Below, piece after piece: positions 1-9,593 of a stretch of DNA of 64,000 nt; position 1 is the stretch's first letter; the number at the start of each line of letters is the position of its first letter. The translations under genes and the position numbers were made by a program. The notes beneath the pieces are model-generated. The model was given only the letters and a program-made list of their open reading frames with translations. It did no database searches and was not told where the DNA came from. This DNA comes from an uncultured Eubacteriales bacterium (lineage in GTDB: Bacteria > Bacillota > Clostridia > Tissierellales > Peptoniphilaceae). The stretch spans positions 1-64,000 of the forward strand of contig CABTXP010000003.1 of NCBI GenBank assembly GCA_902488815.1, written 5' to 3'.

Positions 1-260
1 CTATGAAAAATATATTATCATCTTTAATCGCTGTAAGCAAGTATATTAGAGGGTTAGAATGTGCTGATTGTTAATGTTGTTAATAATTTAATTATTGTAT
101 TGTTCCAAAAAAAGCACAATTTTTTAAAAGGAATTTTACTTTCCGTGAAAAAAAGAAAATGATTTCACAATATTGTCGGTAAAAATAAATGTGTAGCTCA
201 AATGTATATAATGCTTTGTTATTAGGAGTGTACCGACATACTGATTATTGTTAAGACTTG
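1..260. other. Left edge, no supported gene
   Basis: I see no gene here. A plus-strand frame is open from the edge to a stop at 72-74 and could be the last residues of a gene lying mostly outside the window, but it is too short to identify. An 8-bp inverted repeat, TGTCGGTA at 174-181 and TACCGACA at 231-238, lies in otherwise AT-rich sequence. The minus-strand frame reaching in from the hydrolase region is a shadow. Confidence 0.3.
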
Positions 261-296
261 TTTTGAAATAAAAAAAGTGTAGGTCGTACCTACACT
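261..296 (-). terminator. Rho-independent terminator of the CDF-trkA-ung-AEC-hydrolase operon
   Basis: A 9-bp stem (276-284 with 288-296, arm AGTGTAGGT) with a 3-nt loop is followed on the minus strand by a T-rich tract (261-275). It sits just after the hydrolase stop codon and ends the leftward operon. Confidence 0.85.
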
Positions 297-304
297 GATT
301 ATTT

Positions 305-1057
305 TTATAAAAGTTTTATTCCCTCTTCCATCATGTTGGTGGTTAATACATGGGGTGTGCCGGGGAAGGTTCCGAATATTATTTTGCTCTTGTCCTCGTA
401 TACTTCTCGGGCCTTTTCGTAAAACTCTCTTTGCCATTTGGGGTTTACCTGGTCGTCTTCGGCGCCGTTAAGCATTATGAGCTTGCGGTCTTTCAGCTTT
501 TTTACGTGGTTAATAGGGTCTACTTGAAGTATAAACTCGTGAATTCTCCTTACTTCTTCCGTACACGTTTCACTGTTATATCCGTGGATTACGGGTTTTA
601 AATTAAGTGTGCCGTTAAAGACAAGTGCCCCTTTAAACAAGTCGCTGAAGGTTAAGAGGCATCCTGCAGTCATGGCGCCCATGGAGTGACCTGCGACGTA
701 AATGTTGTCCGGGTCGGCGTTGTATATTTCTACAAGCTCCCGAAGTATTTCCGGTGCCTCAATAATGTTATCCATAATTGTGCGAGGCAAGTATTCTCTT
801 TCCACTTCCGGGTCTTCATAGTTAAGTTCCGTAGTGTTTCTACACCCGTGGTAGTTTGACTGAGGGATTAAAACTTGAAAGCCGTAGAGGGCAAAGATAC
901 TTCCTCTGAAGATTTGGTTCTCCTTTGAGCTGCTCCAGCCGTGATAAAAGACTATGGTCTTATATTTTTCCTCCCCTGTCTTGGGAGTAATAAGTGTGGC
1001 GGGGGTTCTTGTGATTTTTATTTCTCTTTTATCAAAAAATTTGCTTTTAAGTTCCAT
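305..1057 (-). CDS. Alpha/beta hydrolase, esterase or serine peptidase-like
   Basis: This is a 250-residue cytoplasmic alpha/beta hydrolase with no signal peptide or membrane segment. The HGW loop near residue 39 can form the oxyanion hole. The elbow GHSMGA places the nucleophile at Ser125, Asp201 or Asp202 follows a late strand, and His236 in GTPHVL completes the triad. The fold resembles prolyl-oligopeptidase or YitV-like esterases, but the substrate cannot be read from sequence. The start follows a clear AGGAGG. It is the last gene of a five-gene leftward operon, 8 bp after the AEC transporter, and ends at a strong terminator. Confidence 0.8.
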   Translation of the reverse strand: MELKSKFFDKREIKITRTPATLITPKTGEEKYKTIVFYHGWSSSKENQIFRGSIFALYGFQVLIPQSNYHGCRNTTELNYEDPEVEREYLPRTIMDNIIEAPEILRELVEIYNADPDNIYVAGHSMGAMTAGCLLTFSDLFKGALVFNGTLNLKPVIHGYNSETCTEEVRRIHEFILQVDPINHVKKLKDRKLIMLNGAEDDQVNPKWQREFYEKAREVYEDKSKIIFGTFPGTPHVLTTNMMEEGIKLL

Positions 1058-1065
1058 TTTACCTC

Positions 1066-2001
1066 CTAAAATATATTAAAGTGTTTAAATATTCCTATGC
1101 CAAGTGTAAATGTAAAGACACTTAGGGCGAAGGACATTGCAAGTATTTGAGATGTTAATTTGTAGTCCGAACCCATTTTTTTCGCGTACAAAAATGTATT
1201 AATTGCAGGGGGCACGGCAAAAAACACGTAGGTCACTACCAATTCTTCTCTGTTAAATCCCATTAAAATTGCCGCCGGCATTATCATTAAAGGCATCAGT
1301 ATGTCTTTGTATATTGCGGAGAGCCAGATAATTTTTTTGTCCTCTTTTGAGACTTTAAAGTTGAGGCTTCCTCCTACAAGTATTAAAGCAAGAGGTGTGG
1401 CAAGTTTTGCAAGCATATTTAAACTTTCATAAACCATGCCTTGGGGCACATAGTGGAGTCCTCTTACAATAAATCCTGTCATAGTGGCGATAATCATGGG
1501 GTTGGTCACAATTTTTAGTATAAAGTCTCTCACATTTATCTTGTCGCTGTGATAGTAAGTAAGCATTGATATGGCAAGTAAGTTGTAGACTGTAATGCCG
1601 AAGGCGATTATAGGCACGGACTCACTTGGAGCCAAGTCTCCCAATATTCCGTAAATTATGGGAAAGCCCACATAGACAAAGTTGCCTCTAAAGGCTGTAT
1701 GTACAAAGGCCGTAAGTTTTTTTACATCTTTTATAAAGAGTTTTCCTATCATCAAGGCTAAGAAAAATGTAAGTAAAATTCCGCCTAAAATAAATGCAAT
1801 ATACCTTGGATTAAAGTCTATTTTTTCTTCCATTACCACGTCCAAAAAAAGTGACACGGGCAGGGCAAAATAAAAGACAAGCTTTGTAGCTCCGTCTATA
1901 AATCCCTTTGATATAAGTCCCTTTCGTTTTGAAAAGTATCCTATTCCCATTATAAAAAATATGGGAAAAATTATTTTAAATCCTTGAATAAAGTTCGTCA
2001 T
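1066..2001 (-). CDS. AEC-family transporter (auxin efflux carrier-like permease)
   Basis: A 311-residue integral membrane protein made almost entirely of hydrophobic helices, about ten, with an N-terminal IIFPIFFIMGIGYFSKRKG segment typical of the auxin efflux carrier family. Bacterial members export or import small organic acids such as malate; the substrate here is unknown. Its ATG overlaps the ung stop codon (ATGA), so it is translationally coupled to ung. No soluble regulatory domain is present. Confidence 0.8.
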   Translation of the reverse strand: MTNFIQGFKIIFPIFFIMGIGYFSKRKGLISKGFIDGATKLVFYFALPVSLFLDVVMEEKIDFNPRYIAFILGGILLTFFLALMIGKLFIKDVKKLTAFVHTAFRGNFVYVGFPIIYGILGDLAPSESVPIIAFGITVYNLLAISMLTYYHSDKINVRDFILKIVTNPMIIATMTGFIVRGLHYVPQGMVYESLNMLAKLATPLALILVGGSLNFKVSKEDKKIIWLSAIYKDILMPLMIMPAAILMGFNREELVVTYVFFAVPPAINTFLYAKKMGSDYKLTSQILAMSFALSVFTFTLGIGIFKHFNIF

Positions 2002-2663
2002 TTTATCTCCCAGTTAACGGGTTCTACCCCCTTTGATTTTAAGTAGTTGTTGGTTTTTGAAAAAGGTTTTGAGCCGAAAAATCCCCTATAGGCAGAAAGT
2101 GGCGAAGGGTGTGCCGACTCCACTACAAAGTGATTTTTAATGAGTTTTTTCTTGCTCCTTGCATGGCCGCCCCAAAGTATAAATACAACGGGCTCTTCCT
2201 TTTGGTCCAAAAGCTCTATGACGCGGTCGGTAAAAATTTCCCATCCGATTTTGGAATGGCTCATAGGGTCGTTTTGTCTCACGGTAAGAGTAGTGTTTAA
2301 AAGCATGACTCCCTCTTTTGCCCAGGGGATTAAGGATCCCGTCACGGGAATTTCAAGACCTAAGTCATCATGAAGTTCTTTAAAAATATTTTTAAGTGAA
2401 GGGGGCTGCTCCACATTTTCTCTCACGGAAAAAGCAAGGCCCTGTGCCTGATTGGGATTGTGATATGGGTCTTGCCCAAGTATTACAACTTTTACTTTTT
2501 CATAAGGCGTGTATTTAAAGGCATTAAATATATCCTCTGTCGGAGGATATATTGTAAAATTTCTGTATTCAGCTATTAAAAGTTTTCTAAGTTCCAAGTA
2601 GTAGGGCTTTTCAAATTCATCTTTTAAAAGCTCCTGCCACTTGCCCTTTAATATGTCTTTCAT
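1998..2663 (-). CDS. ung: Uracil-DNA glycosylase, family 1
   Basis: The 221-residue protein removes uracil from DNA as the first step of base excision repair. It has the water-activating motif GQDPYH (catalytic Asp65), the uracil-binding LLNT segment near residue 120, and the DNA-intercalation motif HPSPLSAYRGFFG near residue 186. Length and motif order are normal for the family. It overlaps trkA by 4 bp upstream and the AEC gene by 4 bp downstream, so all are cotranscribed, although the functions look unrelated. Confidence 0.95.
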   Translation of the reverse strand: MKDILKGKWQELLKDEFEKPYYLELRKLLIAEYRNFTIYPPTEDIFNAFKYTPYEKVKVVILGQDPYHNPNQAQGLAFSVRENVEQPPSLKNIFKELHDDLGLEIPVTGSLIPWAKEGVMLLNTTLTVRQNDPMSHSKIGWEIFTDRVIELLDQKEEPVVFILWGGHARSKKKLIKNHFVVESAHPSPLSAYRGFFGSKPFSKTNNYLKSKGVEPVNWEIK

Positions 2664-4039
2664 CTAAATAAGTCCTTTATAGATGTGGGGGCATGCTCCG
2701 GATTAAAAATTCTCACAAGTCTGTCCACACATTCGTTTTTTGCAAATACAATTAATCTGTCACTTTGTCTTATTTCAGTTTCTCCGCGAGGCACGACAAT
2801 TGTGCCGTCTTCTCTTTCAATGCCGCAAATTAAAGAGCCTGCGGGTAGATCGATTTCTGAAATTTTCTTGCCTGTTATTCCAAGGTCGTCTTTAATTTGA
2901 ACTTCAAGCATTTCAGCTTTGCCGGAAAAAGTTATGTATGTGTTAATGCCCTTGTTTCCTCTAATAATCTCTACGATTTTGTTGGCGCAAATGGTAAGAG
3001 GATTTACAAAACGGTCTATGGAAAGCTCGTCAAGTAGTATTTCGTAACTCATTGTATTTATTATAGATATAGAGTGAGGTACATTGTATTTTTTGCCCAT
3101 AAGGCCCATTACAATGTTAAGCTCGTCAGAGTCCGTGGCACAGACAAAGACGTCTTGGTGCTCAATCTCTTCTCTTTCCAAGACTCTAAAGTCTTCAAAG
3201 TCCCCTCTTACGACCAAGGCGTCCGGGAGATTTCTCCTTATTCTTCCCACATTTACGTCATGTTTACAAATTATCTTTAGATTACAGGGGCGTTTTAAAA
3301 TCATGGATCCCGCCACATCTACAATTTTTTCTCCCCCGACAATCATTATATTTTTTAAAGTGTCCTTGTGAAAAATCACCAGGTTTTCGTATCGAAAGTT
3401 TTGAATGTCCTTTGTAAGGCCTGCTATGTAAAGTATGTCGTCCTTGCCCACAACTGTGTCGCCGTCAGGGACAATAATTTTATCATATCTTGCAATGGCA
3501 ACTATTAAAAAGGGCGTAAGGGTGCCTATGTCTGAAATTTTCTTGTTGACAAATTCGCTGTCGCTTAAAACTTTAAAACTTAATACTTGCAGCTTGTCCT
3601 TGGCAAAAAAGTCGCTCTTGCCGCCGAAGTTGTCAAAGACAAAGTCGTTTATTGCCGTAGCTCCTTCTCTGTCTATTGAAACTATTTCGTCAATGCCTAA
3701 ATTTTTCTTATATTCTTCATTGTCTTCAATTAAAGATATCTCTTTAAATACGGCAACGGTCTTTTTAACTCCCGCCTTTTTGGCTACGGAGCAAATTACA
3801 ATATTGGCCCTGTCTGAACGGGTGAGGGCAGCTACCACGTCAAAACTTTTAAAATTTGTCTCTTCAATAAACTTAGGATCTAAGGGATTAGTCACAACAA
3901 AGTTGTGGTTCTTCATTCTCCTAAGTCTTCCCAATTTACCTTCGTCATTATCTACAACTGTTATGTTGTGATTTTCCATGGCCAAAATTTTTACAATTCT
4001 CTCTGCAATTCTCCCTGCGCCTACAATTAAAATGTTCAT
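2660..4039 (-). CDS. trkA: Trk potassium uptake regulatory subunit TrkA
   Basis: The 459-residue protein is a tandem RCK regulator, the nucleotide-gated cytoplasmic ring that controls a TrkH/KtrB potassium channel. The first NAD-binding Rossmann unit begins with IVGAGRIAERI and has the VVDND acidic residue; a TrkA_C domain follows. A second RCK starts near residue 231 (IMIVGGEKIVD) and is followed by a second TrkA_C domain. No TrkH or KtrB channel gene lies in this window, so the membrane partner must be elsewhere. It lies 2 bp after the CDF gene. Confidence 0.92.
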   Translation of the reverse strand: MNILIVGAGRIAERIVKILAMENHNITVVDNDEGKLGRLRRMKNHNFVVTNPLDPKFIEETNFKSFDVVAALTRSDRANIVICSVAKKAGVKKTVAVFKEISLIEDNEEYKKNLGIDEIVSIDREGATAINDFVFDNFGGKSDFFAKDKLQVLSFKVLSDSEFVNKKISDIGTLTPFLIVAIARYDKIIVPDGDTVVGKDDILYIAGLTKDIQNFRYENLVIFHKDTLKNIMIVGGEKIVDVAGSMILKRPCNLKIICKHDVNVGRIRRNLPDALVVRGDFEDFRVLEREEIEHQDVFVCATDSDELNIVMGLMGKKYNVPHSISIINTMSYEILLDELSIDRFVNPLTICANKIVEIIRGNKGINTYITFSGKAEMLEVQIKDDLGITGKKISEIDLPAGSLICGIEREDGTIVVPRGETEIRQSDRLIVFAKNECVDRLVRIFNPEHAPTSIKDLFR

Positions 4040-4041
4040 TC

Positions 4042-5193
4042 CTATACCTTCCTGTCAATAATAATTTCATATTGGAATTCGGGGAACTTTTCTTTCATCT
4101 TCTCCTCTATTTCAAGTGCCTTCTCAGATACTTCACGTGCCGTCTTTACTTTTTCAGGATCCACCACTACATCTACGTGGACAGTGTTTTCATTTACCAT
4201 AAAGTCATGAAACTCAATGGGGCCCTTTGTAAGGGCAAGGACTACCTTGAGCCTGCTTAAAATTTCTCTGTACTTTGTTGATGCGACTCCTACAGGATCG
4301 GCGTGGGCAACAATGTGGGCGTCCATGGCCTCTCCCGCTTCGTATTGAATGCGCTCCATCAAGTTGTGGGCAGTAGTAAGGTCCATGGTATGAGGCACTT
4401 CCACGTCCATTACCACAATAATTTTGTCGGGGCCGTAGGTGTTTACAATAATGTCGTGAACTCCCACTACGTCCGGGTATGAAAGTACCGCCTCTCTCAG
4501 CTCTTCAATATATCCTTCCGGAGGATTTTTGCCGATAAGGTCGCTTACACAGTCTCTGATAAGTTCAAATCCGGAGTAGCAAATAAATACAGACACAATT
4601 ACGCCGCCGACGCCGTCCACGGCGTAGCCTGAAAATTTTTCCACTAAGATTGAAACAATTACAAATCCCGTCACTATTGCGTCGCTTAAAGAGTCCTTTG
4701 CAGCCGCGGTAAGTGGGCTGAAGTTTACAGCCTTTGCAACTTTGGAGTAAATATTTCCCTGCCAAAGCTTGGCAAGAACTGAAATAGCCATTATGGCAAT
4801 TTGTAAATTCGTGTAGAAAATCTTTTCAGGATGAAAGACTTTTTCCAAAGAAGATTTGAAAAATATAAATCCCACCGCAAGGACAATGGCGCTTACGACT
4901 AAGGCGGCAACATATTCTATTCTGCCGTGGCCGTAGGGGTGCTCCTTGTCTGCAGGCTTACGAGAGTAGTAGACTCCCGCCGCCATAATTATATTTGATG
5001 TGCAGTCCGTAATGTTGTTGACACCGTCGGATAAAATTGAGACGGAGTGTGTCGCCGTGCCGATAATAACTTTTACGGCGCCTAAGATAATATTTATTAT
5101 TAGGCCCACTACCGATGCGGCAAGTCCTATCTTCATACGGTCTTCATTTCCAGTATTGTAATTTCCGATTTTTAAAATCTTTTTAACTATCAT
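4042..5193 (-). CDS. Cation diffusion facilitator family metal exporter
   Basis: A 383-residue CDF transporter with six predicted transmembrane helices. The paired metal-site motifs are visible: SDGVNN in TM2 and DSLSDA in TM5, each an Asp-rich site for Zn, Mn or Fe, followed by a cytoplasmic ferredoxin-like domain (VHDIIVNTYGPD). A further C-terminal stretch of about 90 residues resembles a second such domain. The upstream Shine-Dalgarno is weak; an alternative Met lies at residue 20. It is the first gene of the leftward operon with trkA and ung. Confidence 0.9.
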   Translation of the reverse strand: MIVKKILKIGNYNTGNEDRMKIGLAASVVGLIINIILGAVKVIIGTATHSVSILSDGVNNITDCTSNIIMAAGVYYSRKPADKEHPYGHGRIEYVAALVVSAIVLAVGFIFFKSSLEKVFHPEKIFYTNLQIAIMAISVLAKLWQGNIYSKVAKAVNFSPLTAAAKDSLSDAIVTGFVIVSILVEKFSGYAVDGVGGVIVSVFICYSGFELIRDCVSDLIGKNPPEGYIEELREAVLSYPDVVGVHDIIVNTYGPDKIIVVMDVEVPHTMDLTTAHNLMERIQYEAGEAMDAHIVAHADPVGVASTKYREILSRLKVVLALTKGPIEFHDFMVNENTVHVDVVVDPEKVKTAREVSEKALEIEEKMKEKFPEFQYEIIIDRKV

Positions 5194-5308
5194 AATATCA
5201 CTGCTTTTATTATAACTGATTTGAACTTAAATTATTTAAAGAGCTTTGCCAAATGAGAGTTTAATTTTCAGTAAATATACTGTAAAATGAAATCGTACGG
5301 GGGTGAAA

Positions 5309-6904
5309 ATGAAACTGAGTTACTTACTCGGCCTTTTAGGTGGACTTACACTCTTCCTTTACGGAATGGATCTTGCCAGTAAGGGCCTTGAAATGGCAGC
5401 GGGTAGCAGGCTGCAAAATTTAATAGAAAAATTTACTTCCAACAGATTTAAAGGACTTATAATCGGTATAGTTGTAACGGCGATTATGCAGTCCTCATCT
5501 GCATCTACCGTTATGATGGTAGGTTTTGTAAACGCGGGCATTATGACCATTGAGCAGACCATAGGAATAATTATGGGGGCAAACATAGGTACTACAATTA
5601 CAGGCCAAATCGTGGCCCTTGACATTGTAGGTGCGGCTCCTTTAATGTGTCTTATCGGATTTGCCTTAAATAAATTAGTAAGCAAAAGAATGGTAAAGTA
5701 CACGGGTCAAACTATTTTGGGACTTGGCTTTATTTTTATGGGAATGAAGGCAATGAGTTCCGCCATGGCACCCTTGGGAGAGACGCCGGAATTTTTAAAT
5801 TTAATGATTAAGTTTCAAAATCCCCTATTCGGCATCTTGGTAGGTACCTTGGTGACAAGTGTCATCCAGTCCTCCGCCGCATCTGTAGGTATGCTTCAAG
5901 CGGCATCCAACATGGGTGTAATGACTTTAAGGTCAAGTATGTATATAATCTGCGGCTTTAACATAGGCACATGTATTACATCTGTACTCTCTTCAATAGG
6001 CGCCAACAAAAACGCCAAGAGAACGGCTGCCTGTCACGTGCTCTTTAATATATTAGGTACCGTAATATTTGTAATACTTGCATTTTTTATACCTATAGAT
6101 CAGTTTATACTAAAGATATCAAGGCCTGTGCCTGCAGCTCAAATTGCAAATATGCACACCCTTTTCAACATACTTTCCACAGTAATACTTTTCCCCTTCG
6201 GCAATCAAATTGCGAGACTTTCCAAGATTATTATCCCGGGACAAGATGTGGTAAGAGACGAAAAATCACTTCAATACTTAAACCCGAAGGTAAAAGACAC
6301 GACATCATTATTTGCGGGAGTAAGAGCTGAGACGGGCAGAATGTTCGGTCTTGTAAAAAACAACTTTTACATGAGCATTGAAATATTTGAAAAATTTGAT
6401 CAGGAAAAATACAACCTGTCACTGCACAATGAGGAGATTATAAACTATCTTAACTCTCAAATTTCAAAGCACATAATAGAAAACATCAACCTTCCCATGG
6501 ACGAAGAACTTGCATCTCACTTTACAGCCTATCTTAGAATAGTAAGAGACTTGGAAAGAATAGGCGACCACATTAAGTCAATAGTGGAAAACGCAAATGT
6601 ATCCTATGAACAGGGACTGCCATATACAGACGAGTCCTTGCGAGAGTTTAAGTCCTTGGAGCAAATGATAGAGTTTATGTTCAAATCAATTGAGACGGAA
6701 ACTCACAAGCCAAAGAGGATAAACGACTTGAGACTCTACTATGCACGAGTTGAAAACAACATAGAAGTCTACAGAAAGCTTCACATTGAGAGAATGAAGA
6801 AGGGCATTTGCGATCCGGAAAGCGGCATCGCCTTTGAAAAATGTTTGGTGGCATTTGAAAGAATTGCCGCATATCTATACAATGTAGGCAAACTTGCAAT
6901 GTAA
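5309..6904 (+). CDS. Na/Pi cotransporter family protein with C-terminal PhoU-like domain
   Basis: A 531-residue NptA-type protein. Two inverted Na/Pi-cotransport repeats carry the paired QSSSAS and QSSAAS signatures (about residues 58 and 194), within eight or so membrane helices. A helical PhoU-like domain fills residues about 340-531. Members move phosphate with sodium, and the PhoU part probably senses phosphate status. The ATG at 5309, after GGGGGTG, is preferred over an in-frame GTG at 5303. It is monocistronic and diverges from the CDF gene. Confidence 0.88.
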   Translation: MKLSYLLGLLGGLTLFLYGMDLASKGLEMAAGSRLQNLIEKFTSNRFKGLIIGIVVTAIMQSSSASTVMMVGFVNAGIMTIEQTIGIIMGANIGTTITGQIVALDIVGAAPLMCLIGFALNKLVSKRMVKYTGQTILGLGFIFMGMKAMSSAMAPLGETPEFLNLMIKFQNPLFGILVGTLVTSVIQSSAASVGMLQAASNMGVMTLRSSMYIICGFNIGTCITSVLSSIGANKNAKRTAACHVLFNILGTVIFVILAFFIPIDQFILKISRPVPAAQIANMHTLFNILSTVILFPFGNQIARLSKIIIPGQDVVRDEKSLQYLNPKVKDTTSLFAGVRAETGRMFGLVKNNFYMSIEIFEKFDQEKYNLSLHNEEIINYLNSQISKHIIENINLPMDEELASHFTAYLRIVRDLERIGDHIKSIVENANVSYEQGLPYTDESLREFKSLEQMIEFMFKSIETETHKPKRINDLRLYYARVENNIEVYRKLHIERMKKGICDPESGIAFEKCLVAFERIAAYLYNVGKLAM

Positions 6905-6946
6905 AATTTTAGACAACATAAAAATTTTAGATGATGTTAAAAAAAT

Positions 6947-6973
6947 AAAGGCTATGATTACATAGCCTTTTTT
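6947..6973. terminator. Bidirectional terminator between the NptA-like gene and rsmG
   Basis: A perfect 10-bp stem (947-956 with 961-970, arm AAAGGCTATG) with an ATTA loop is followed by T residues on the plus strand, and by A/T-rich sequence on the other side. It lies between two convergent genes and can serve both. Confidence 0.85.
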
Positions 6974-7003
6974 GTTGCGTATTTATTAAATTTTTTCCTT
7001 ATA

Positions 7004-7699
7004 CTATAGGGGGTTCTTCCGAGGCTTGCCGCCGCCGCGAGGGTATTTGTCGGGAGTGTGTTTTACTTTTTTTATCACGATAAGGGCGCGGTAGTTGTCA
7101 TCGATTTCAATTTCCTTCACTTCTTTTAACTCTCCACCAAGTATTTTTATTGCCTTCTCGGATTTTGTAAGTTCCTCTTTGTATGAAGGGCCTTTCATCG
7201 CCACAAAGTAACCGCCTACTTTTACAAAGGCCATGGAGTACTCCAACAGTGTGGGCAGTTCCGCCACGGCTCTTGACACGGCAATGTCGTAGCTCTCGCG
7301 ATACTCTTCTTCCCTTGCCATTTCCTCCGCTCTCTTGTGTAGGCATTTCACGTCGTGAAAGCCTAAGATGTCACAGACTTCTTCCAAAAAATTCACACGC
7401 TTTTTAAGTGAGTCAATTAAGGTGAGTTTTAGGTCTCTGTTGTAAATCTTAAGAGGCACACCGGGGAAGCCTCCTCCCGTGCCTATGTCTATTACAGACT
7501 TTGCTCCCTCAAATATGTCTAAAGTGAAAAGGCTTAGAGAGTCTAAAAAGTGTTTGGTGTATATTTCACTCTCTTCCGTGATGCGAGTGATGTTAAATTC
7601 TTCGTTTCGCATCAAAAGGTGAGCCTTGTACTTTTCAAAGCTCTCATAGTCTATGTCGGGATTTAAATTTAATTTTATTAAACCTTCTTTAAATTCCAT
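7004..7699 (-). CDS. rsmG: 16S rRNA (guanine527-N7)-methyltransferase
   Basis: The 231-residue protein methylates G527 of 16S rRNA. It has the SAM-binding motif DIGTGGGFPG (about residue 70), the family motif SRAVAEL, and a basic Gly/Lys/Arg-rich C-terminal tail. Its loss gives low-level streptomycin resistance in several bacteria. It overlaps the end of mnmG by 11 bp and is the last gene of the mnmE-mnmG-rsmG operon. Confidence 0.95.
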   Translation of the reverse strand: MEFKEGLIKLNLNPDIDYESFEKYKAHLLMRNEEFNITRITEESEIYTKHFLDSLSLFTLDIFEGAKSVIDIGTGGGFPGVPLKIYNRDLKLTLIDSLKKRVNFLEEVCDILGFHDVKCLHKRAEEMAREEEYRESYDIAVSRAVAELPTLLEYSMAFVKVGGYFVAMKGPSYKEELTKSEKAIKILGGELKEVKEIEIDDNYRALIVIKKVKHTPDKYPRGGGKPRKNPL

Positions 7700-9587
7700 T
7701 ACTTCTCCTTAATTTTTCAAGATGTATTAAGAGCACATTTATATCCGCAGGGGACACTCCCGTAATACGAGATGCCTGTCCAATGGACTCGGGCTTTATC
7801 TTTTGCAGCTTTTCCTTGGCTTCAATTCTAAGGCCCTGAACACTTTCGTAGTCAAAGTCCTTATCTAAAGACTTGCTCTCAATCTTTTTAAACTTCGCCA
7901 TTTGCTCTTCCTGCTTTTTGATATAGCCTTCGTACTTAATTGAAATGTTAAGCTGCTGTGCCACGTCCTTTGTCACTTCCGGCCTGTCGGGATCCAAGCC
8001 CTTAACCTTTTCGTAGCTCAGCTCAGGCCTTCTTATTATTTCCTTTAGGGAAAGGGCGTTGTTAATAGGTGTGGAGCCTAAGGCTTCTATAATTTTGTTG
8101 TTCTCTTCAGTAGGTGTGATGGTGAGTTTTGAAAGTCTTTCAAGTTCACTTTCAATTGCATTTTTTCTCTTTAAAAACTTTTCATATCTTTCGTCTGAGA
8201 CAAGTCCCAAGTCTCTTCCGATTTGGGTAAGTCTCAAGTCCGCATTGTCTTGGCGTAGGGACAACCTGTATTCCGCCCTTGCAGTCATCATTCTGTAAGG
8301 CTCTCTTGTGCCCTTGGTTACAAGGTCGTCAATTAATACGCCGATGTAGCCTTGAGATCTGTCCATAATAAATGGCGGATTGCCCTTTACTTTTTGCGCC
8401 GCATTTATTCCCGCAATAAGTCCTTGCGCCCCTGCCTCTTCATAGCCGGAGCTGCCGTTTATTTGGCCCGCAAAGAAAAGATTTTCAATACTCATGTGTT
8501 CAAGGGAAAGTTTTAAAGCCGTGGCATCTATGGCATCATATTCTATTGCATAGGCCGTGCGCATAAACTCTACATTTTCAAGACCTTCTATGTGCTTGTA
8601 AAGTTCAATTTGCACCTCTTCAGGCAGAGATGAAGACACTCCCTGTACATAGATTTCGTCTGTGGAAAGTCCCTCCGGTTCCAAAAACACTTGGTGCTTG
8701 TCCTTGTCTTTAAATCTGACTACCTTGTCTTCAATTGAAGGACAGTACCTGGGGCCTAAGCCCTTTATGTCTCCTAAGTAAAGCGCCGATCTGTGCAAAT
8801 TTTCTCTAATTATTTCGTGTGCCTTTGGCGTAGTGTAAGTTAAATAACATGGCACCTGTTCTTTTTTTATGTCCTTGTCAAAATTTAAAAAGGAAAAGGG
8901 AACTACATCCTTATCTCCTTCTTGGATCTCAAGGTTTTCGTAGTTTATAGATCTCTTGTGAACGCGGGCAGGTGTTCCCGTCTTAAAACGCATTAAGGTA
9001 AGTCCGATGGACTCCAAGGAGCTTGAAAGATGGTCTGCCGGTTGCATACCGTCAGGTCCCGAGGAGTAGTTTAACTCGCCGATATAAACGCGGCCTTTAA
9101 GGTATGTGCCTGTTGCCACAACTACGGCCTTTGCCTTGTAAATGGCACCGGTCTTCGTCTTAACTCCCGTGCATTTTTCATCTTCAATTAAAAGTTCCAC
9201 AGCCTCACCTTGGCGCAGATCAAGGTTCTTTGTGTGTTCAATGGTCTTCTTCATCTCGTCGTGGTAGCGCCTTTTGTCCGCCTGTACACGAAGAGAGTGA
9301 ACTGCCGGGCCTTTTGACGTGTTTAACATCCTTGACTGAATGTAGCACTTGTCAATATTTTTTGCCATTTCTCCGCCAAGGGCATCTATTTCTCTAACCA
9401 AGTGGCCTTTGCCTGTGCCGCCGATGTTAGGGTTGCAACTCATTGCCACAATGGAGTCTAAATTCATGGTGAGAATCATAGTTTTAAGTCCCATGCGTGC
9501 CGCTGCAAGGCCTGCTTCGGCGCCTGCATGTCCTGCCCCTATGACAACTACATCATATTCACCTGCAATATAATCTTTAACGTCCAT
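7689..9587 (-). CDS. mnmG: tRNA uridine-5-carboxymethylaminomethyl modification enzyme MnmG
   Basis: The 632-residue FAD enzyme works with MnmE to install the (carboxymethyl)aminomethyl group on wobble U34. It shows the N-terminal FAD fold GAGHAGAEAG, the MnmG signature SCNPNIGGTGKGHLV with its catalytic cysteine, and the second signature GYEEAGAQGLIAGINAA. The C-terminal helical domain that contacts MnmE is complete (ITGVSPADINVLLIHLEK). It follows mnmE by 6 bp. Confidence 0.97.
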   Translation of the reverse strand: MDVKDYIAGEYDVVVIGAGHAGAEAGLAAARMGLKTMILTMNLDSIVAMSCNPNIGGTGKGHLVREIDALGGEMAKNIDKCYIQSRMLNTSKGPAVHSLRVQADKRRYHDEMKKTIEHTKNLDLRQGEAVELLIEDEKCTGVKTKTGAIYKAKAVVVATGTYLKGRVYIGELNYSSGPDGMQPADHLSSSLESIGLTLMRFKTGTPARVHKRSINYENLEIQEGDKDVVPFSFLNFDKDIKKEQVPCYLTYTTPKAHEIIRENLHRSALYLGDIKGLGPRYCPSIEDKVVRFKDKDKHQVFLEPEGLSTDEIYVQGVSSSLPEEVQIELYKHIEGLENVEFMRTAYAIEYDAIDATALKLSLEHMSIENLFFAGQINGSSGYEEAGAQGLIAGINAAQKVKGNPPFIMDRSQGYIGVLIDDLVTKGTREPYRMMTARAEYRLSLRQDNADLRLTQIGRDLGLVSDERYEKFLKRKNAIESELERLSKLTITPTEENNKIIEALGSTPINNALSLKEIIRRPELSYEKVKGLDPDRPEVTKDVAQQLNISIKYEGYIKKQEEQMAKFKKIESKSLDKDFDYESVQGLRIEAKEKLQKIKPESIGQASRITGVSPADINVLLIHLEKLRRSNGI

Positions 9588-9593
9588 ATTTTC

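Noticed and set aside
3..74. Short plus-strand frame at the left edge
   Set aside because: 24 codons with no ribosome site and no recognisable residues; it may be a gene tail but cannot be supported.
3435..3971. 178-codon plus-strand ORF opposite trkA
   Set aside because: Antisense shadow of a clear TrkA; Ser/Leu/Thr-rich translation typical of the reverse of AT-rich coding DNA, and no ribosome site.
7346..7360. parS-like palindrome TTTCACGTCGTGAAA inside rsmG
   Set aside because: It has three extra central bases relative to parS, is a single copy and is fully explained as coding sequence.
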